From Oceanivirga salmonicida (GTDB taxonomy: Bacteria > Fusobacteriota > Fusobacteriia > Fusobacteriales > Leptotrichiaceae): a stretch of 54,497 nt of DNA. The DNA lies in the NCBI RefSeq assembly GCF_001517915.1, contig NZ_LOQI01000001.1:1-54497 (forward strand), written 5' to 3'. The position numbers and the translations under genes were made by a program. A model generated the notes under the pieces. That model was not told where the DNA came from. It saw only the letters and a list, made by a program, of their open reading frames with translations, and did not search any database. Positions within the stretch are counted from its first letter, which is position 1; the number at the start of each line of letters is the position of its first letter. This document shows positions 43,233-51,279 of the stretch, in pieces.

Positions 43233-44133
43233 TAAGCACATAGAATTAGGAGAGCATGTAAAAAATGCCATAGAGAAAAAAGCACCAATAATAGCACTAG
43301 AATCAACAATAATTTCTCACGGTATGCCGTATCCTAAAAATATGGAAACTGCATTAGAAGTTGAAAAGTTAGTTAAAGATAATGGGTGTGTGCCTGCAAC
43401 TATAGGTATAATAAATGGTAAAATAAAAATAGGTTTATCTCACGAAGATATAAAATTATTAGCAAAAGAGGGTATAAATGTACCTAAGGTTAGTAGAAGA
43501 GATATTCCATACATAATTTCAAACAAGTTAAATGGGGCTACAACGGTCGCTTCTACTATGATAGGCGCAAACTTAGCAGGTATTAAAATATTTGCAACAG
43601 GGGGCATAGGTGGAGTTCATAGAGGGGCAGAAACTACTATGGACGTATCTGCTGACCTTGATGAATTAGGACAGACTAATGTGGCTGTTGTTTGTGCAGG
43701 TGCTAAATCAATACTTGATTTAAGATTAACACTTGAATACCTTGAAACTAAGGGAGTTCCTGTATTAGGTTATAAGACAAAAGAATTACCTGCATTTTAT
43801 ACTTCAAAATCAGGATTTAACTTAGATTATAAAATGAATAGTTCAAAAGAAATCGCAGATTTGCTTAATACTAAATGGGATTTAGGTTTAAATGGTGGAG
43901 TAGTAATTGCTAATCCTATACCAACAGAATATGAAATGGATGCAGACTTAATTGAAAGTGTAATTTCAAAAGCCGTTATAAAAGCAAACGAATTAGATAT
44001 TAAAGGTAAAGATACTACACCATTTTTATTAGATGAAATCCAAAAAGTAACTGATGGTAATTCATTAGAATCAAATATACAATTAGTATTTAATAATGTT
44101 AAATTAGCTTGTAAAATAGCTAAAAATATGTAA
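43222..44133 (+). CDS. psuG: Pseudouridine-5'-phosphate glycosidase
   Basis: Splits pseudouridine 5'-phosphate into uracil and ribose 5-phosphate. The 303-aa length is normal. Family blocks are APIIALESTIISHGMPYPKN, LNGATTVASTMIGANLAGIK, FATGGIGGVHRGAETTMDVS and VPVLGYKTKELPAFYTSKSG. It is translated from within the psuK 3' end and followed by dus (TAATG). The uracil released can be taken by Upp, whose gene is elsewhere in the window. Confidence 0.95.
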   Translation: MNFNKHIELGEHVKNAIEKKAPIIALESTIISHGMPYPKNMETALEVEKLVKDNGCVPATIGIINGKIKIGLSHEDIKLLAKEGINVPKVSRRDIPYIISNKLNGATTVASTMIGANLAGIKIFATGGIGGVHRGAETTMDVSADLDELGQTNVAVVCAGAKSILDLRLTLEYLETKGVPVLGYKTKELPAFYTSKSGFNLDYKMNSSKEIADLLNTKWDLGLNGGVVIANPIPTEYEMDADLIESVISKAVIKANELDIKGKDTTPFLLDEIQKVTDGNSLESNIQLVFNNVKLACKIAKNM

Positions 44134-45020
44134 TGTTAGTGTATATTTCGCCTATGTCAGGTTATACTGACTTTGCATATAGGCAAATAATGAAAAAATT
44201 TAATCCTGATCTTATGTATTGCGAAATGATAAATTCAAATTTATTAATTCAAGAAAACTATAATACTTTAAATAGTATTATGCGTATAAGTGATGATGAA
44301 AATACTGGAGTACAATTATTTGGTAGTGATATACAGGATTTATACAATAATTTTATAAAATTAAATGAACTTGGTTACAAAGATTTACTTCTTAATTTAG
44401 GTTGTCCACAGCCAAAAATACTTAAAAATGGTGCTGGTGCTAATATGTTACATAGAATAGATGAAATAAACCATTTATTATCTAGTCTTAAAGAAAAAAA
44501 TATTAAAATTTCTTTAAAAATAAGGCTTTCTGAATATACAGCCAAATATTTTGAAATGGCTAACAAGTATGAAATACCTTATCTATGCATACATACTAGA
44601 ACAAAAGAACAACTTTTTAAAGGAAATGCTAATCATGAAATAACTGAAAAACTTTCAAACTTAGATAGAAACTTTAAATTTATTGCAAATGGAAATATTC
44701 ATAGTTTAGAAGATTATCAAAAAATCTCTAAACTTAATATAGATGGTGTCATGCTTGCAAGAGGTGTAGTTGGAAACCCACATTTAATTAAAGAAATTAA
44801 AGAAAATAGAAAAATTGAAGTTACACTAGAACAAACCAAAAAACTAGTAATAGAACACCTAAATTATCTAAGTGAAGATAAAGGTGAGCAAAAAGCAAGT
44901 ATAGAAATAAATAAATTTTTAAAAGAATATTTTAAAAATATAGATAGACAAACTTTAAAAGATATTATTCTAGATAAAAATTTTGAAACTAAAATAGAAA
45001 AAATAAGCCACATTAAATAA
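44133..45020 (+). CDS. dus: tRNA-dihydrouridine synthase family protein
   Basis: 295-aa FMN enzyme reducing uridines in tRNA. Start MLVYISPMSGYTDFAYRQIM, GVQLFGSD, catalytic Cys in LLLNLGCPQPKILKNGAGA (about 85-103), then IRLSEYT, CIHTRTKEQLFKG and DGVMLARGVVGNPHL. The start shares the A of the psuG stop (TAATG). The stop codon lies inside the terminator stem. It could be DusB-like, but the subtype is not clear. Confidence 0.88.
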   Translation: MLVYISPMSGYTDFAYRQIMKKFNPDLMYCEMINSNLLIQENYNTLNSIMRISDDENTGVQLFGSDIQDLYNNFIKLNELGYKDLLLNLGCPQPKILKNGAGANMLHRIDEINHLLSSLKEKNIKISLKIRLSEYTAKYFEMANKYEIPYLCIHTRTKEQLFKGNANHEITEKLSNLDRNFKFIANGNIHSLEDYQKISKLNIDGVMLARGVVGNPHLIKEIKENRKIEVTLEQTKKLVIEHLNYLSEDKGEQKASIEINKFLKEYFKNIDRQTLKDIILDKNFETKIEKISHIK

Positions 45021-45034
45021 TGTGGTTTTATTTT
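45008..45034 (+). terminator. Terminator after dus
   Basis: CCACATTA/TAATGTGG (45008-45015 and 45018-45025) then TTTTATTTT. The stem includes the dus stop codon. Confidence 0.85.
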
Positions 45035-45041
45035 AGAATTT

Positions 45042-45067
45042 GTCAAATTTTTGACTAAATCTAAAAT
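45042..45067 (+). repeat. 26-bp repeat, copy 1, upstream of AAA ATPase promoter
   Basis: Identical to 45115-45140. Each copy begins with the dyad-like GTCAAATTTTTGAC and ends CTAAAAT. This copy lies just upstream of the promoter. Confidence 0.85.
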
Positions 45068-45072
45068 ATAAC

Positions 45073-45101
45073 TTGAAAAAACACCAAAAAAATGATAAAA
45101 T
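45073..45101 (+). promoter_or_regulatory. Promoter of the plus-strand AAA ATPase
   Basis: -35 TTGAAA (45073-45078), 17-nt spacer, -10 TAAAAT (45096-45101), placed exactly between the two identical 26-bp repeats. Confidence 0.75.
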
Positions 45102-45114
45102 CAGTTTAGAAAAA

Positions 45115-45140
45115 GTCAAATTTTTGACTAAATCTAAAAT
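45115..45140 (+). repeat. 26-bp repeat, copy 2, between promoter and ORF
   Basis: Second identical copy, 73 bp from the first; it lies in the 5' leader and ends next to the RBS (GAGGTG). Bound or folded here, it could block transcription or ribosome access. Confidence 0.85.
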
Positions 45141-45151
45141 GAGGTGATAAA

Positions 45152-46414
45152 ATGATTATAAAAAGAGACTTATATTTGAATAAATTAATAGCACATAAAC
45201 ACAATGGTAGAATAAAAATAATAACTGGTATCCGTAGATGCGGTAAATCTTTTTTACTAAGTAATCTATTTAAAAAACATTTATTATATGAAGGTGTTAA
45301 ATTAAGCAATATAATTGAAATATCACTTGATGATATAAAATATAAAGAATTAAGAAATCCTGAAAAATGCTATAAATATGTTACTGATTTAATTGATGAA
45401 AATAATAAAGAAAAATACTATCTATTATTAGATGAAGTCCAATTAATGACTGATTTTGAAGATGTATTAAACGGATTTTTACATTTAGATAATATAGACG
45501 TTTATGTTACTGGAAGCAACTCTAAATTTTTATCAAAAGATATTGCAACAGTTTTTAGGGGTCGTGGCGATGAAATAAGAATGTTCCCTTTAAGTTTTTC
45601 TGAATTTTATAATTCACAAAACGAGAATTTTGAAACTGCATGGGAAAAATACTATACTTATGGGGGATTACCTTATATCTTAACCATAGATGATGAAAAA
45701 GAAAAAATATATTATTTAAAAAATTTATTTGAGCATACTTATTTAAGAGATATTGTTGATAGATATAACATTAAAAATGATATGAATTTATCTATACTAG
45801 TTGACATTATAGCTTCAAATATTGGGTCATTAACTAATCCGCAAAAATTATCTAATACTTTTAAAAGTGAAGTAAAGATTGATATTTCAATGCCTACCAT
45901 AAAAAAATATATAGATTATTTAGAAGAAGCATTTATGGTATGTGGCATAAAAAGATATGATATTAAAGGAAAAAAATATATAAATACACCTATGAAATAC
46001 TATTTTGAAGATATTGGTTTAAGAAATGCAAGACTTAATTTTAGACAAATTGAGAAAACACATATTATGGAAAACATAATATTTAATGAATTAAGATATA
46101 GGGGTTATTTAGTAGACATTGGCATGATTAAAATAGATGAAAAAAATTCTCTTGGAAAATATGAAAGAAAGCAAATTGAAATTGATTTTATTGCTAATCA
46201 AGGAATCCAAAAATACTATATACAGTCTGCATTTAATTTACCAACAAGCGAAAAAGAAAAACAAGAAAAAAGACCATTTTTAAATATTGCCGATTCATTC
46301 AAAAAAATAATAATTGTTAAAGATAATATATTAATCCAAAAAGATGATAATGGAATAATAACTATGGGATTAAAAGAATTTTTATTAAATCCTAACAGTT
46401 TAGAATTATCTTAA
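45152..46414 (+). CDS. AAA ATPase with DUF4143 (AAA_14 family)
   Basis: 420 aa. P-loop in IKIITGIRRCGKSFLLSNLF (about 22-41), Walker B YYLLLDEVQLM (about 89-99), sensor 1 region DVYVTGSNSKFLSKD, arginine-containing FRGRGDEIRMFPLSFSEFY, then the DUF4143 part with EIDFIANQGIQKYYIQSAFN, which has the PD-(D/E)xK-like E-I-D-F and Q-x arrangement. The cellular role of this family is not established. AAA domain, DUF4143 and the nuclease-like tail together suggest a regulated DNA- or protein-handling machine. GAGGTGATAAA precedes the start. It is convergent with a second member of the family. Confidence 0.85.
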   Translation: MIIKRDLYLNKLIAHKHNGRIKIITGIRRCGKSFLLSNLFKKHLLYEGVKLSNIIEISLDDIKYKELRNPEKCYKYVTDLIDENNKEKYYLLLDEVQLMTDFEDVLNGFLHLDNIDVYVTGSNSKFLSKDIATVFRGRGDEIRMFPLSFSEFYNSQNENFETAWEKYYTYGGLPYILTIDDEKEKIYYLKNLFEHTYLRDIVDRYNIKNDMNLSILVDIIASNIGSLTNPQKLSNTFKSEVKIDISMPTIKKYIDYLEEAFMVCGIKRYDIKGKKYINTPMKYYFEDIGLRNARLNFRQIEKTHIMENIIFNELRYRGYLVDIGMIKIDEKNSLGKYERKQIEIDFIANQGIQKYYIQSAFNLPTSEKEKQEKRPFLNIADSFKKIIIVKDNILIQKDDNGIITMGLKEFLLNPNSLELS

Positions 46415-46500
46415 AATAATAATGGGGATGAATTTAAACAAATTTAAAAGAAATGATAGATTTAATAAATATTAAAAATATAATAAGAGTATATAGTAAA

Positions 46501-46565
46501 GGTAAAAAGTTTTCGAATTCAAACTCAGAAACTTTTCGTTTTTGAGAAATTACAGACTTTTTACC
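46501..46565. repeat. Inverted repeat enclosing the 3' copy of the 30-bp AAA repeat
   Basis: GGTAAAAAGT (46501-46510) and ACTTTTTACC (46556-46565) are perfect inverted repeats. Inside lies a 30-bp motif (46506-46535) that differs by one base from 47891-47920, upstream of the minus-strand AAA gene. It may serve as a terminator for the convergent pair; the motif match suggests another role. Confidence 0.75.
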
Positions 46566-46602
46566 ACACTCTCTTTTGATTAAATATCTCAATATTTTTT
46601 TA

Positions 46603-47844
46603 TTACTTAAATTCTAAAAGCCAATCTATTATATTAATCACTTTTATTCCATCATATGATTTTTCAAAATCCCTATCCATAGATAAAACTATTTTTTCAT
46701 AATTATCTTCTATTTTAATTAATGATTGTAATTCTCTATTTCTAGTATTTTCATTCATTAAACTTTCTGTTACCTGTATATATATTTTTTCGTTAGGTTT
46801 TTCTGCTATAAAATCTATTTCTGTTTGTTTCCATTTACCTATGTATACATTATAGTCTCTTCTTAATAGTTCTAAAAATACTATGTTTTCCAAAATATTA
46901 CCCCTATCAATATTTCTGTATCCTAATAATAAATGTCTAAATCCCATATCTATAATATAATTTTTTTCAAGTGTTTTTAATAATGCTTTCCCCTTTATAT
47001 CATACCTTGATACTGAATATACAAAAAAGGTATCTTGTAACATTTTAATATATTTATTTATTGTACTATTGGCCACATTATTTTTAGCCTCATCAAGTTC
47101 TTTTTCATTTGACAGTACATTAGCAATATTATTCGTAGAAGTAATATTCCCAATATTTGAACATACAAACATTATAATTTTATTTAATATTACTTGATCA
47201 ATTTGTCTATTTCTTTGTACAATATCTTTTAATATTATAGTAGAATAAATACCCTCCAATGCTTGATTTATTCTAGGTATATTATTTTCAATATTTTGAA
47301 ATTCATGTAATACTGGCATTCCCCCTATTTGTATATATTTTTGAAATTTTTCTTCTATACTTATCATCTTATCAAAATTATAAAAATCTAAAAATTCTTT
47401 AAATGATAAAGGTAGCATTTTTATTTCTATATATCTACCAGAAATCAAAGTAGAAAACTCCGAAGATAACATATATGCATTAGAACCTGTAATATATATA
47501 TCACAGTTAAAATCTAATCTAAATGATTCTACTGCTTTTTCCCAGTGTTCTACAACTTGTAATTCATCAAATATAAGGTAGGTTTTATTAGAATTTTTAA
47601 TTTTACTTGAAATATAATCATATAAGTCTATATATGTCTTTATATCTTTATATTTTAGTGATTCAAAATTTATATGAATTATATTTTCTTCATTAATCCT
47701 CATTTCTAGCAAATAATTATGAAATAAATCTAATAATGTTGATTTTCCGCATCTTCTTATTCCAGTGATAATTTTTACTAAATCTATATCTTTATTTTCT
47801 ATTAATTGTTCTAAATAATTAGGTCTTTTTATTAACTTTTGCAT
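46603..47844 (-). CDS. Second AAA ATPase with DUF4143
   Basis: 413 aa, same architecture as the convergent neighbour but clearly diverged. P-loop VKIITGIRRCGKSTLLDLFH (about 23-42), Walker B TYLIFDELQVVEHW (about 89-102), DIYITGSNAYMLSSEFSTLI, SGRYIEIKMLPLSFKEFLDF, GMPVLHEF, and the C-terminal TEIDFIAEKPNEKIYIQVTE with E-I-D-F and Q-V-T-E. GGAGGTTACT precedes the start. Its promoter abuts 30-bp repeats unrelated in detail to those of the other gene. Function unknown for the family. Confidence 0.85.
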   Translation of the reverse strand: MQKLIKRPNYLEQLIENKDIDLVKIITGIRRCGKSTLLDLFHNYLLEMRINEENIIHINFESLKYKDIKTYIDLYDYISSKIKNSNKTYLIFDELQVVEHWEKAVESFRLDFNCDIYITGSNAYMLSSEFSTLISGRYIEIKMLPLSFKEFLDFYNFDKMISIEEKFQKYIQIGGMPVLHEFQNIENNIPRINQALEGIYSTIILKDIVQRNRQIDQVILNKIIMFVCSNIGNITSTNNIANVLSNEKELDEAKNNVANSTINKYIKMLQDTFFVYSVSRYDIKGKALLKTLEKNYIIDMGFRHLLLGYRNIDRGNILENIVFLELLRRDYNVYIGKWKQTEIDFIAEKPNEKIYIQVTESLMNENTRNRELQSLIKIEDNYEKIVLSMDRDFEKSYDGIKVINIIDWLLEFK

Positions 47845-47862
47845 AGTAACCTCCTTTTTAGT

Positions 47863-47891
47863 ATTATATACTTAAAAATAGCAAAAGTCAA
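47863..47891 (-). promoter_or_regulatory. Promoter of the minus-strand AAA ATPase
   Basis: Minus-strand -35 TTGACT (47886-47891), 17-nt spacer, -10 TATAAT (47863-47868). The 30-bp repeats start at the upstream edge of the -35. Confidence 0.85.
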
Positions 47892-47960
47892 AAGTTTTTG
47901 AATTCAAACTCAGAAACTTTTTCTTTTTAACAAGTTTTTAACTTGAAACTCAAAAACTTT
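47891..47960 (-). repeat. Two 30-bp dyad repeats upstream of AAA ATPase
   Basis: Copies at 47891-47920 and 47931-47960, 40 bp apart. Each runs from AAAGTTT- to -AACTT-type arms, so each can form a hairpin. The first matches the downstream copy at 46506-46535 with one mismatch. Three copies thus bracket the gene. Confidence 0.8.
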
Positions 47961-47965
47961 CAAAT

Positions 47966-47990
47966 ATAAAAAGCGGAACTTTTGTTCCAC
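47966..47990 (-). terminator. Terminator after the trimeric autotransporter operon
   Basis: Minus-strand GTGGAAC-AAAA-GTTCCGC (one G-U pair; 47984-47990 and 47973-47979) followed by TTTTTATATTT. Confidence 0.75.
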
Positions 47991-48042
47991 CTTAACACAT
48001 ATTTTTTATTTATTTAAATTTCTATTACAATCTATTTTTTTA

Positions 48043-49314
48043 TTATTTTTCATTAATAACCGTTTTTAACTCAAACAACAATTGTTTTAACTCATCTATA
48101 TTTTTATTTGATTTTAATATTTCTTCATCTAAACTATTATCATTTAATACTTTTTCAAAATTAGTTACCTTTTCATCTAAAGTTTCAATTTTTCTATTTT
48201 TTATAAAGTTTACATTTATACCTGTACCTATTCCAAATGTTTTTTGTGTATCTATACCTGCACTTAATTTATATACTATTTTATTTGAAGGAATAGTTCC
48301 ACTTACTCCTAATGCAAATCCACCTGTTTTGTTATAATAAGAAGTACTTGCTCCTATTGATAATAAATTGTATCCTGTTACTTGCGGTAAATTGTTTATC
48401 GCTATTGAAGTCGCTACTCCACCACTAAATCTTTTTTCTAATGTGTCAATTCCTATTATGTTACCTAATCTTTTTTCAACTTCAGATTTTGTATAATATT
48501 CTTTTTCCAAATGTTCTTTAACTAATTTATCAGTTACTATTTTCCCTTTTGGATTTGCAATATCAGCATCACTGCTTATTTTTTGAGTAAATTTATCTAT
48601 TTCTATATTACTACCATCATTTTGTAAGAAAGTATTTGATAAATTATCTTCTAATAGTTTTTTATCAAAATTTAATTTAAATTGGTTATTTTCTTTTTTA
48701 CTAACTGCATAATTTTTTTCTAAGTAGTCAAAAATAGTTTTACCAATTAAAGTTTTTTCATCATTTTTATTTACTTCGCCATTTCCTAAATTTTTTAAAT
48801 TTTCATTATTAAATCCTATTAAATATTTTTTAGGGTTATCACTTTCTTTTATTACTATATTATCATCTTTATTTTCTATTTTTATAGTTGTTTTTTCATC
48901 ACCCATAACAGTTGAAGAAGATATATTGGCAATTTTTACATTCAAATCATCTATTCTTTTATCTATAATTTCAAGTTGTTTTTCTGTAGCTATTTTCCCA
49001 CTACTAGCTCCATTCCATGTTAGATTTTTAAGTCCTGTTATTTGACCTTCTCCTCCATTTAATGTTAAATTAGATATTAATACATTTTGTTCAAGTTGTA
49101 TTCTTATACCATCTGATCTTGATCTTGTACGAATATTTTCACTTCCTGCAAAATTAAGTAATCTAGTTTTTTTAGAACCTCCTGTATCTCCTTCATATTC
49201 TATTCTAGAATCTTCACCATATATTAATCCATTAGCCAAAAATATTAATATTAACCATACAGTTCTTATATTAAATAATATTTTCAGCCATTTTATTTTT
49301 TTATTTCTATTCAT
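48043..49314 (-). CDS. YadA-anchor (trimeric autotransporter-like) surface protein
   Basis: 423 aa. A long basic signal segment (to about residue 33, ending LANGLIYGED), then a beta-rich head (IRIQLEQNVLISNLTLNGGE, GLKNLTWNGASSGKIATEKQ), a stalk with coiled-coil pieces, and a YadA-type anchor (FSGGVATSIAINNLPQV ... GGFALGVSGTIPSNKIVYKL ... TGINVNF, about 298-368). Unlike normal members it does not end at the barrel: about 54 residues of charged coiled coil follow. It is a paralogue of the upstream gene, with shared order and spacing. GTAAGGAG precedes the start. Adhesion is the usual family role but is not shown here. Confidence 0.8.
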   Translation of the reverse strand: MNRNKKIKWLKILFNIRTVWLILIFLANGLIYGEDSRIEYEGDTGGSKKTRLLNFAGSENIRTRSRSDGIRIQLEQNVLISNLTLNGGEGQITGLKNLTWNGASSGKIATEKQLEIIDKRIDDLNVKIANISSSTVMGDEKTTIKIENKDDNIVIKESDNPKKYLIGFNNENLKNLGNGEVNKNDEKTLIGKTIFDYLEKNYAVSKKENNQFKLNFDKKLLEDNLSNTFLQNDGSNIEIDKFTQKISSDADIANPKGKIVTDKLVKEHLEKEYYTKSEVEKRLGNIIGIDTLEKRFSGGVATSIAINNLPQVTGYNLLSIGASTSYYNKTGGFALGVSGTIPSNKIVYKLSAGIDTQKTFGIGTGINVNFIKNRKIETLDEKVTNFEKVLNDNSLDEEILKSNKNIDELKQLLFELKTVINEK

Positions 49315-49338
49315 TAATGTTCTCCTTACTTATTTGGC

Positions 49339-50724
49339 TTAAATTACATTATTTTCTAATATTTTTGAATCTGATTTTAATTTTTCTATTAACTCTTTTA
49401 TAGTTCCTTTTAATTCATCTATTTCTTTTTTATTTTTGTCTAATTCTCTTCTATATTTTTCAACTTCTTGTCTATGTTTATTTTCTAAATCTGATATTTT
49501 CGCATTTAACATTTCTTCATTTTTTACGCTAGTTATATTTCTAGAAATTACTTTATTTTTAACGAAATTAATATTTACACCTGCTGACACTCCAAAAGTT
49601 TTTTTAGTATCTACTCCTGCACTTAATTTATATACTATAATATTTGAAGGTGTAGTCCCACTTAGTCCTAATGCAAATCCACCTGTTTTATTATAATATG
49701 ATGCCCCAAATCCTAATGATACTAAATGATTTCCACTTACTTGTGGAATATTTCCTATGGCAATAGCAGTTGCTATACCCCCACTTAATTTTCCTTCTGT
49801 TTCATTTACTTTATCTGATAATTGTTTAACATTAGCAACTTTTTCATCTATAGATTTTTTATTATAATAATTATTCTCTAAGTATTTTTTTACTTTTGTA
49901 TCAGTTACTAATGAATTTTCAGGCTTTTCTAAATTCGATTTTTCACTTAATTTTTTGGTCCACTCATTTATATTTATATTACTTGCATCTATTTTAACAA
50001 AACTTTTTTCTAAATCTTTTTTTAATTCATCATTATTTAATATTTTTTCAGATACTTTTTTATCTAATTCTTCTTTATTATAGTAATTACCTTTTAAATA
50101 TTCACGTAAAGTTTTTCCAGATATGGTTTTCATATCTTGTGCATTTATTTCACCTTTACCTATTTCAGATAACTTTGTTTTAATCTTATCTGATAATCCT
50201 ATTTTATATGTATTCGAATTTTCTTCTACTACTATCTCATCATTATTAGCACTTTCAATTTTTATTGAAGCCTTTGCTCCTGGTTTAAGTTTATCTATTC
50301 TCTCTTCATTTATTTTTATTCTATCATAAACTATTTTAAGTTGGTCTTCTGTTGCTGCTCTTCCACGAATCGCATTTCCATCCCATCTTAAGTTTGTTAA
50401 TCCTGTTATTTCACCTTTTTCTCCATCAATTTTTATTTTTTTCCCAAGAGTTATTACATTTTTAAGATTTATATTAATTTTTCCATTTGTACCTGTTTCA
50501 GTTTCAATATTTCCATCTCCTAAAATTCTTAACTTATCTTGTTCTAAAATTATACTTTCTTCTTTCCCATTATCACCTATAAAACTTAATCTTCCTACGT
50601 CTCCTAGTTGCGTTCCTTGTGGTTCATTAGCAGAAATTGATAAATTACTAGTTATTAAAAATGGGATTATTACTCCCAATATTAAATTTTTCTTACTGTT
50701 AATTAAATTCTCTATTTTTAACAT
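49339..50724 (-). CDS. YadA-anchor surface protein, paralogue
   Basis: About 461 aa; signal segment with KKNLILGVIIPFLITSNLSI and cleavage near ISANEP. Head (GDVGRLSFIGDNGKEESIIL, GLTNLRWDGNAIRGRAATED), two stalk repeats with NYYNK, then the anchor KLSGGIATAIAIGNIPQVSG ... GGFALGLSGTTPSNIIVYKL ... AGVNINF (about 320-395). After it comes a 65-residue tail rich in Lys/Glu heptads (KHRQEVEKYRRELDKNKKEI), an almost certain coiled coil. The ATG at 50724 is used; a GTG at 50736 is an alternative because the GGAG lies about 14 nt before the ATG. Second of the tandem pair. Confidence 0.78.
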   Translation of the reverse strand: MLKIENLINSKKNLILGVIIPFLITSNLSISANEPQGTQLGDVGRLSFIGDNGKEESIILEQDKLRILGDGNIETETGTNGKININLKNVITLGKKIKIDGEKGEITGLTNLRWDGNAIRGRAATEDQLKIVYDRIKINEERIDKLKPGAKASIKIESANNDEIVVEENSNTYKIGLSDKIKTKLSEIGKGEINAQDMKTISGKTLREYLKGNYYNKEELDKKVSEKILNNDELKKDLEKSFVKIDASNININEWTKKLSEKSNLEKPENSLVTDTKVKKYLENNYYNKKSIDEKVANVKQLSDKVNETEGKLSGGIATAIAIGNIPQVSGNHLVSLGFGASYYNKTGGFALGLSGTTPSNIIVYKLSAGVDTKKTFGVSAGVNINFVKNKVISRNITSVKNEEMLNAKISDLENKHRQEVEKYRRELDKNKKEIDELKGTIKELIEKLKSDSKILENNVI

Positions 50725-50751
50725 TTCCTTACACACTCTCCTTTTATTTTT

Positions 50752-51270
50752 CTACTTAAATTCTGAATACAATTTCTTATTTTTGAAAAAGTCATAAGTT
50801 TCGTTATAATCATTTTCATCTTTAAAAACACCCATTATTTTACTTATTTCTATTGCAAATTCAAGATATGCATTTGCATTTGCTGTTATTAAATTTTTAT
50901 CAAAAATTAAATCTTTTTGTGCATTAATTTTTACATTTTTATAATTTTCTAAACATTTTATATTATTTAAATAATCTACTCCTGCACATATAGCCCCAAC
51001 CTTAATTCCTTCTATTAAAGTATTTTTTACTAAATTTTCTAATTCTTTATTATCTAATATATTTGATATATTTCCACCTGGTATTATAAGTAAATCATCT
51101 TTTGATATTTTAACATTAGATATATTAGTATCTGCTAATATTTGTATGTTTTCAAAAGATTTAATTTCTTTATTTTCTAAACTAACATATTTAACTTTAT
51201 CTTTTAAAAAATATGATAAAAATATTGTTTCAAATAAAGTAAATTCATTATAAGTTATAATATAAACCAT
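50752..51270 (-). CDS. DJ-1/PfpI family protein
   Basis: 172 aa in the DJ-1/ThiJ/PfpI flavodoxin-like fold. Start MVYIITYNEFTLFETIFLSY (the conserved Glu after the first strand is visible), DDLLIIPGGN, then KVGAICAGVDYLNNI with the reactive-Cys elbow A-I-C-A-G. Members act as glyoxalases, deglycases, chaperones or regulators; no HTH is attached here. Between a DMT transporter and two surface proteins in one operon, so the role is unclear. Confidence 0.82.
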   Translation of the reverse strand: MVYIITYNEFTLFETIFLSYFLKDKVKYVSLENKEIKSFENIQILADTNISNVKISKDDLLIIPGGNISNILDNKELENLVKNTLIEGIKVGAICAGVDYLNNIKCLENYKNVKINAQKDLIFDKNLITANANAYLEFAIEISKIMGVFKDENDYNETYDFFKNKKLYSEFK

Positions 51271-51279
51271 GATATCCTC

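Noticed and set aside
46435-46482. Tiny ORF after GGGG (MNLNKFKRND...)
   Set aside because: About 15 codons of Asn/Lys-rich sequence in AT-rich DNA, no promoter and no sign of conservation.
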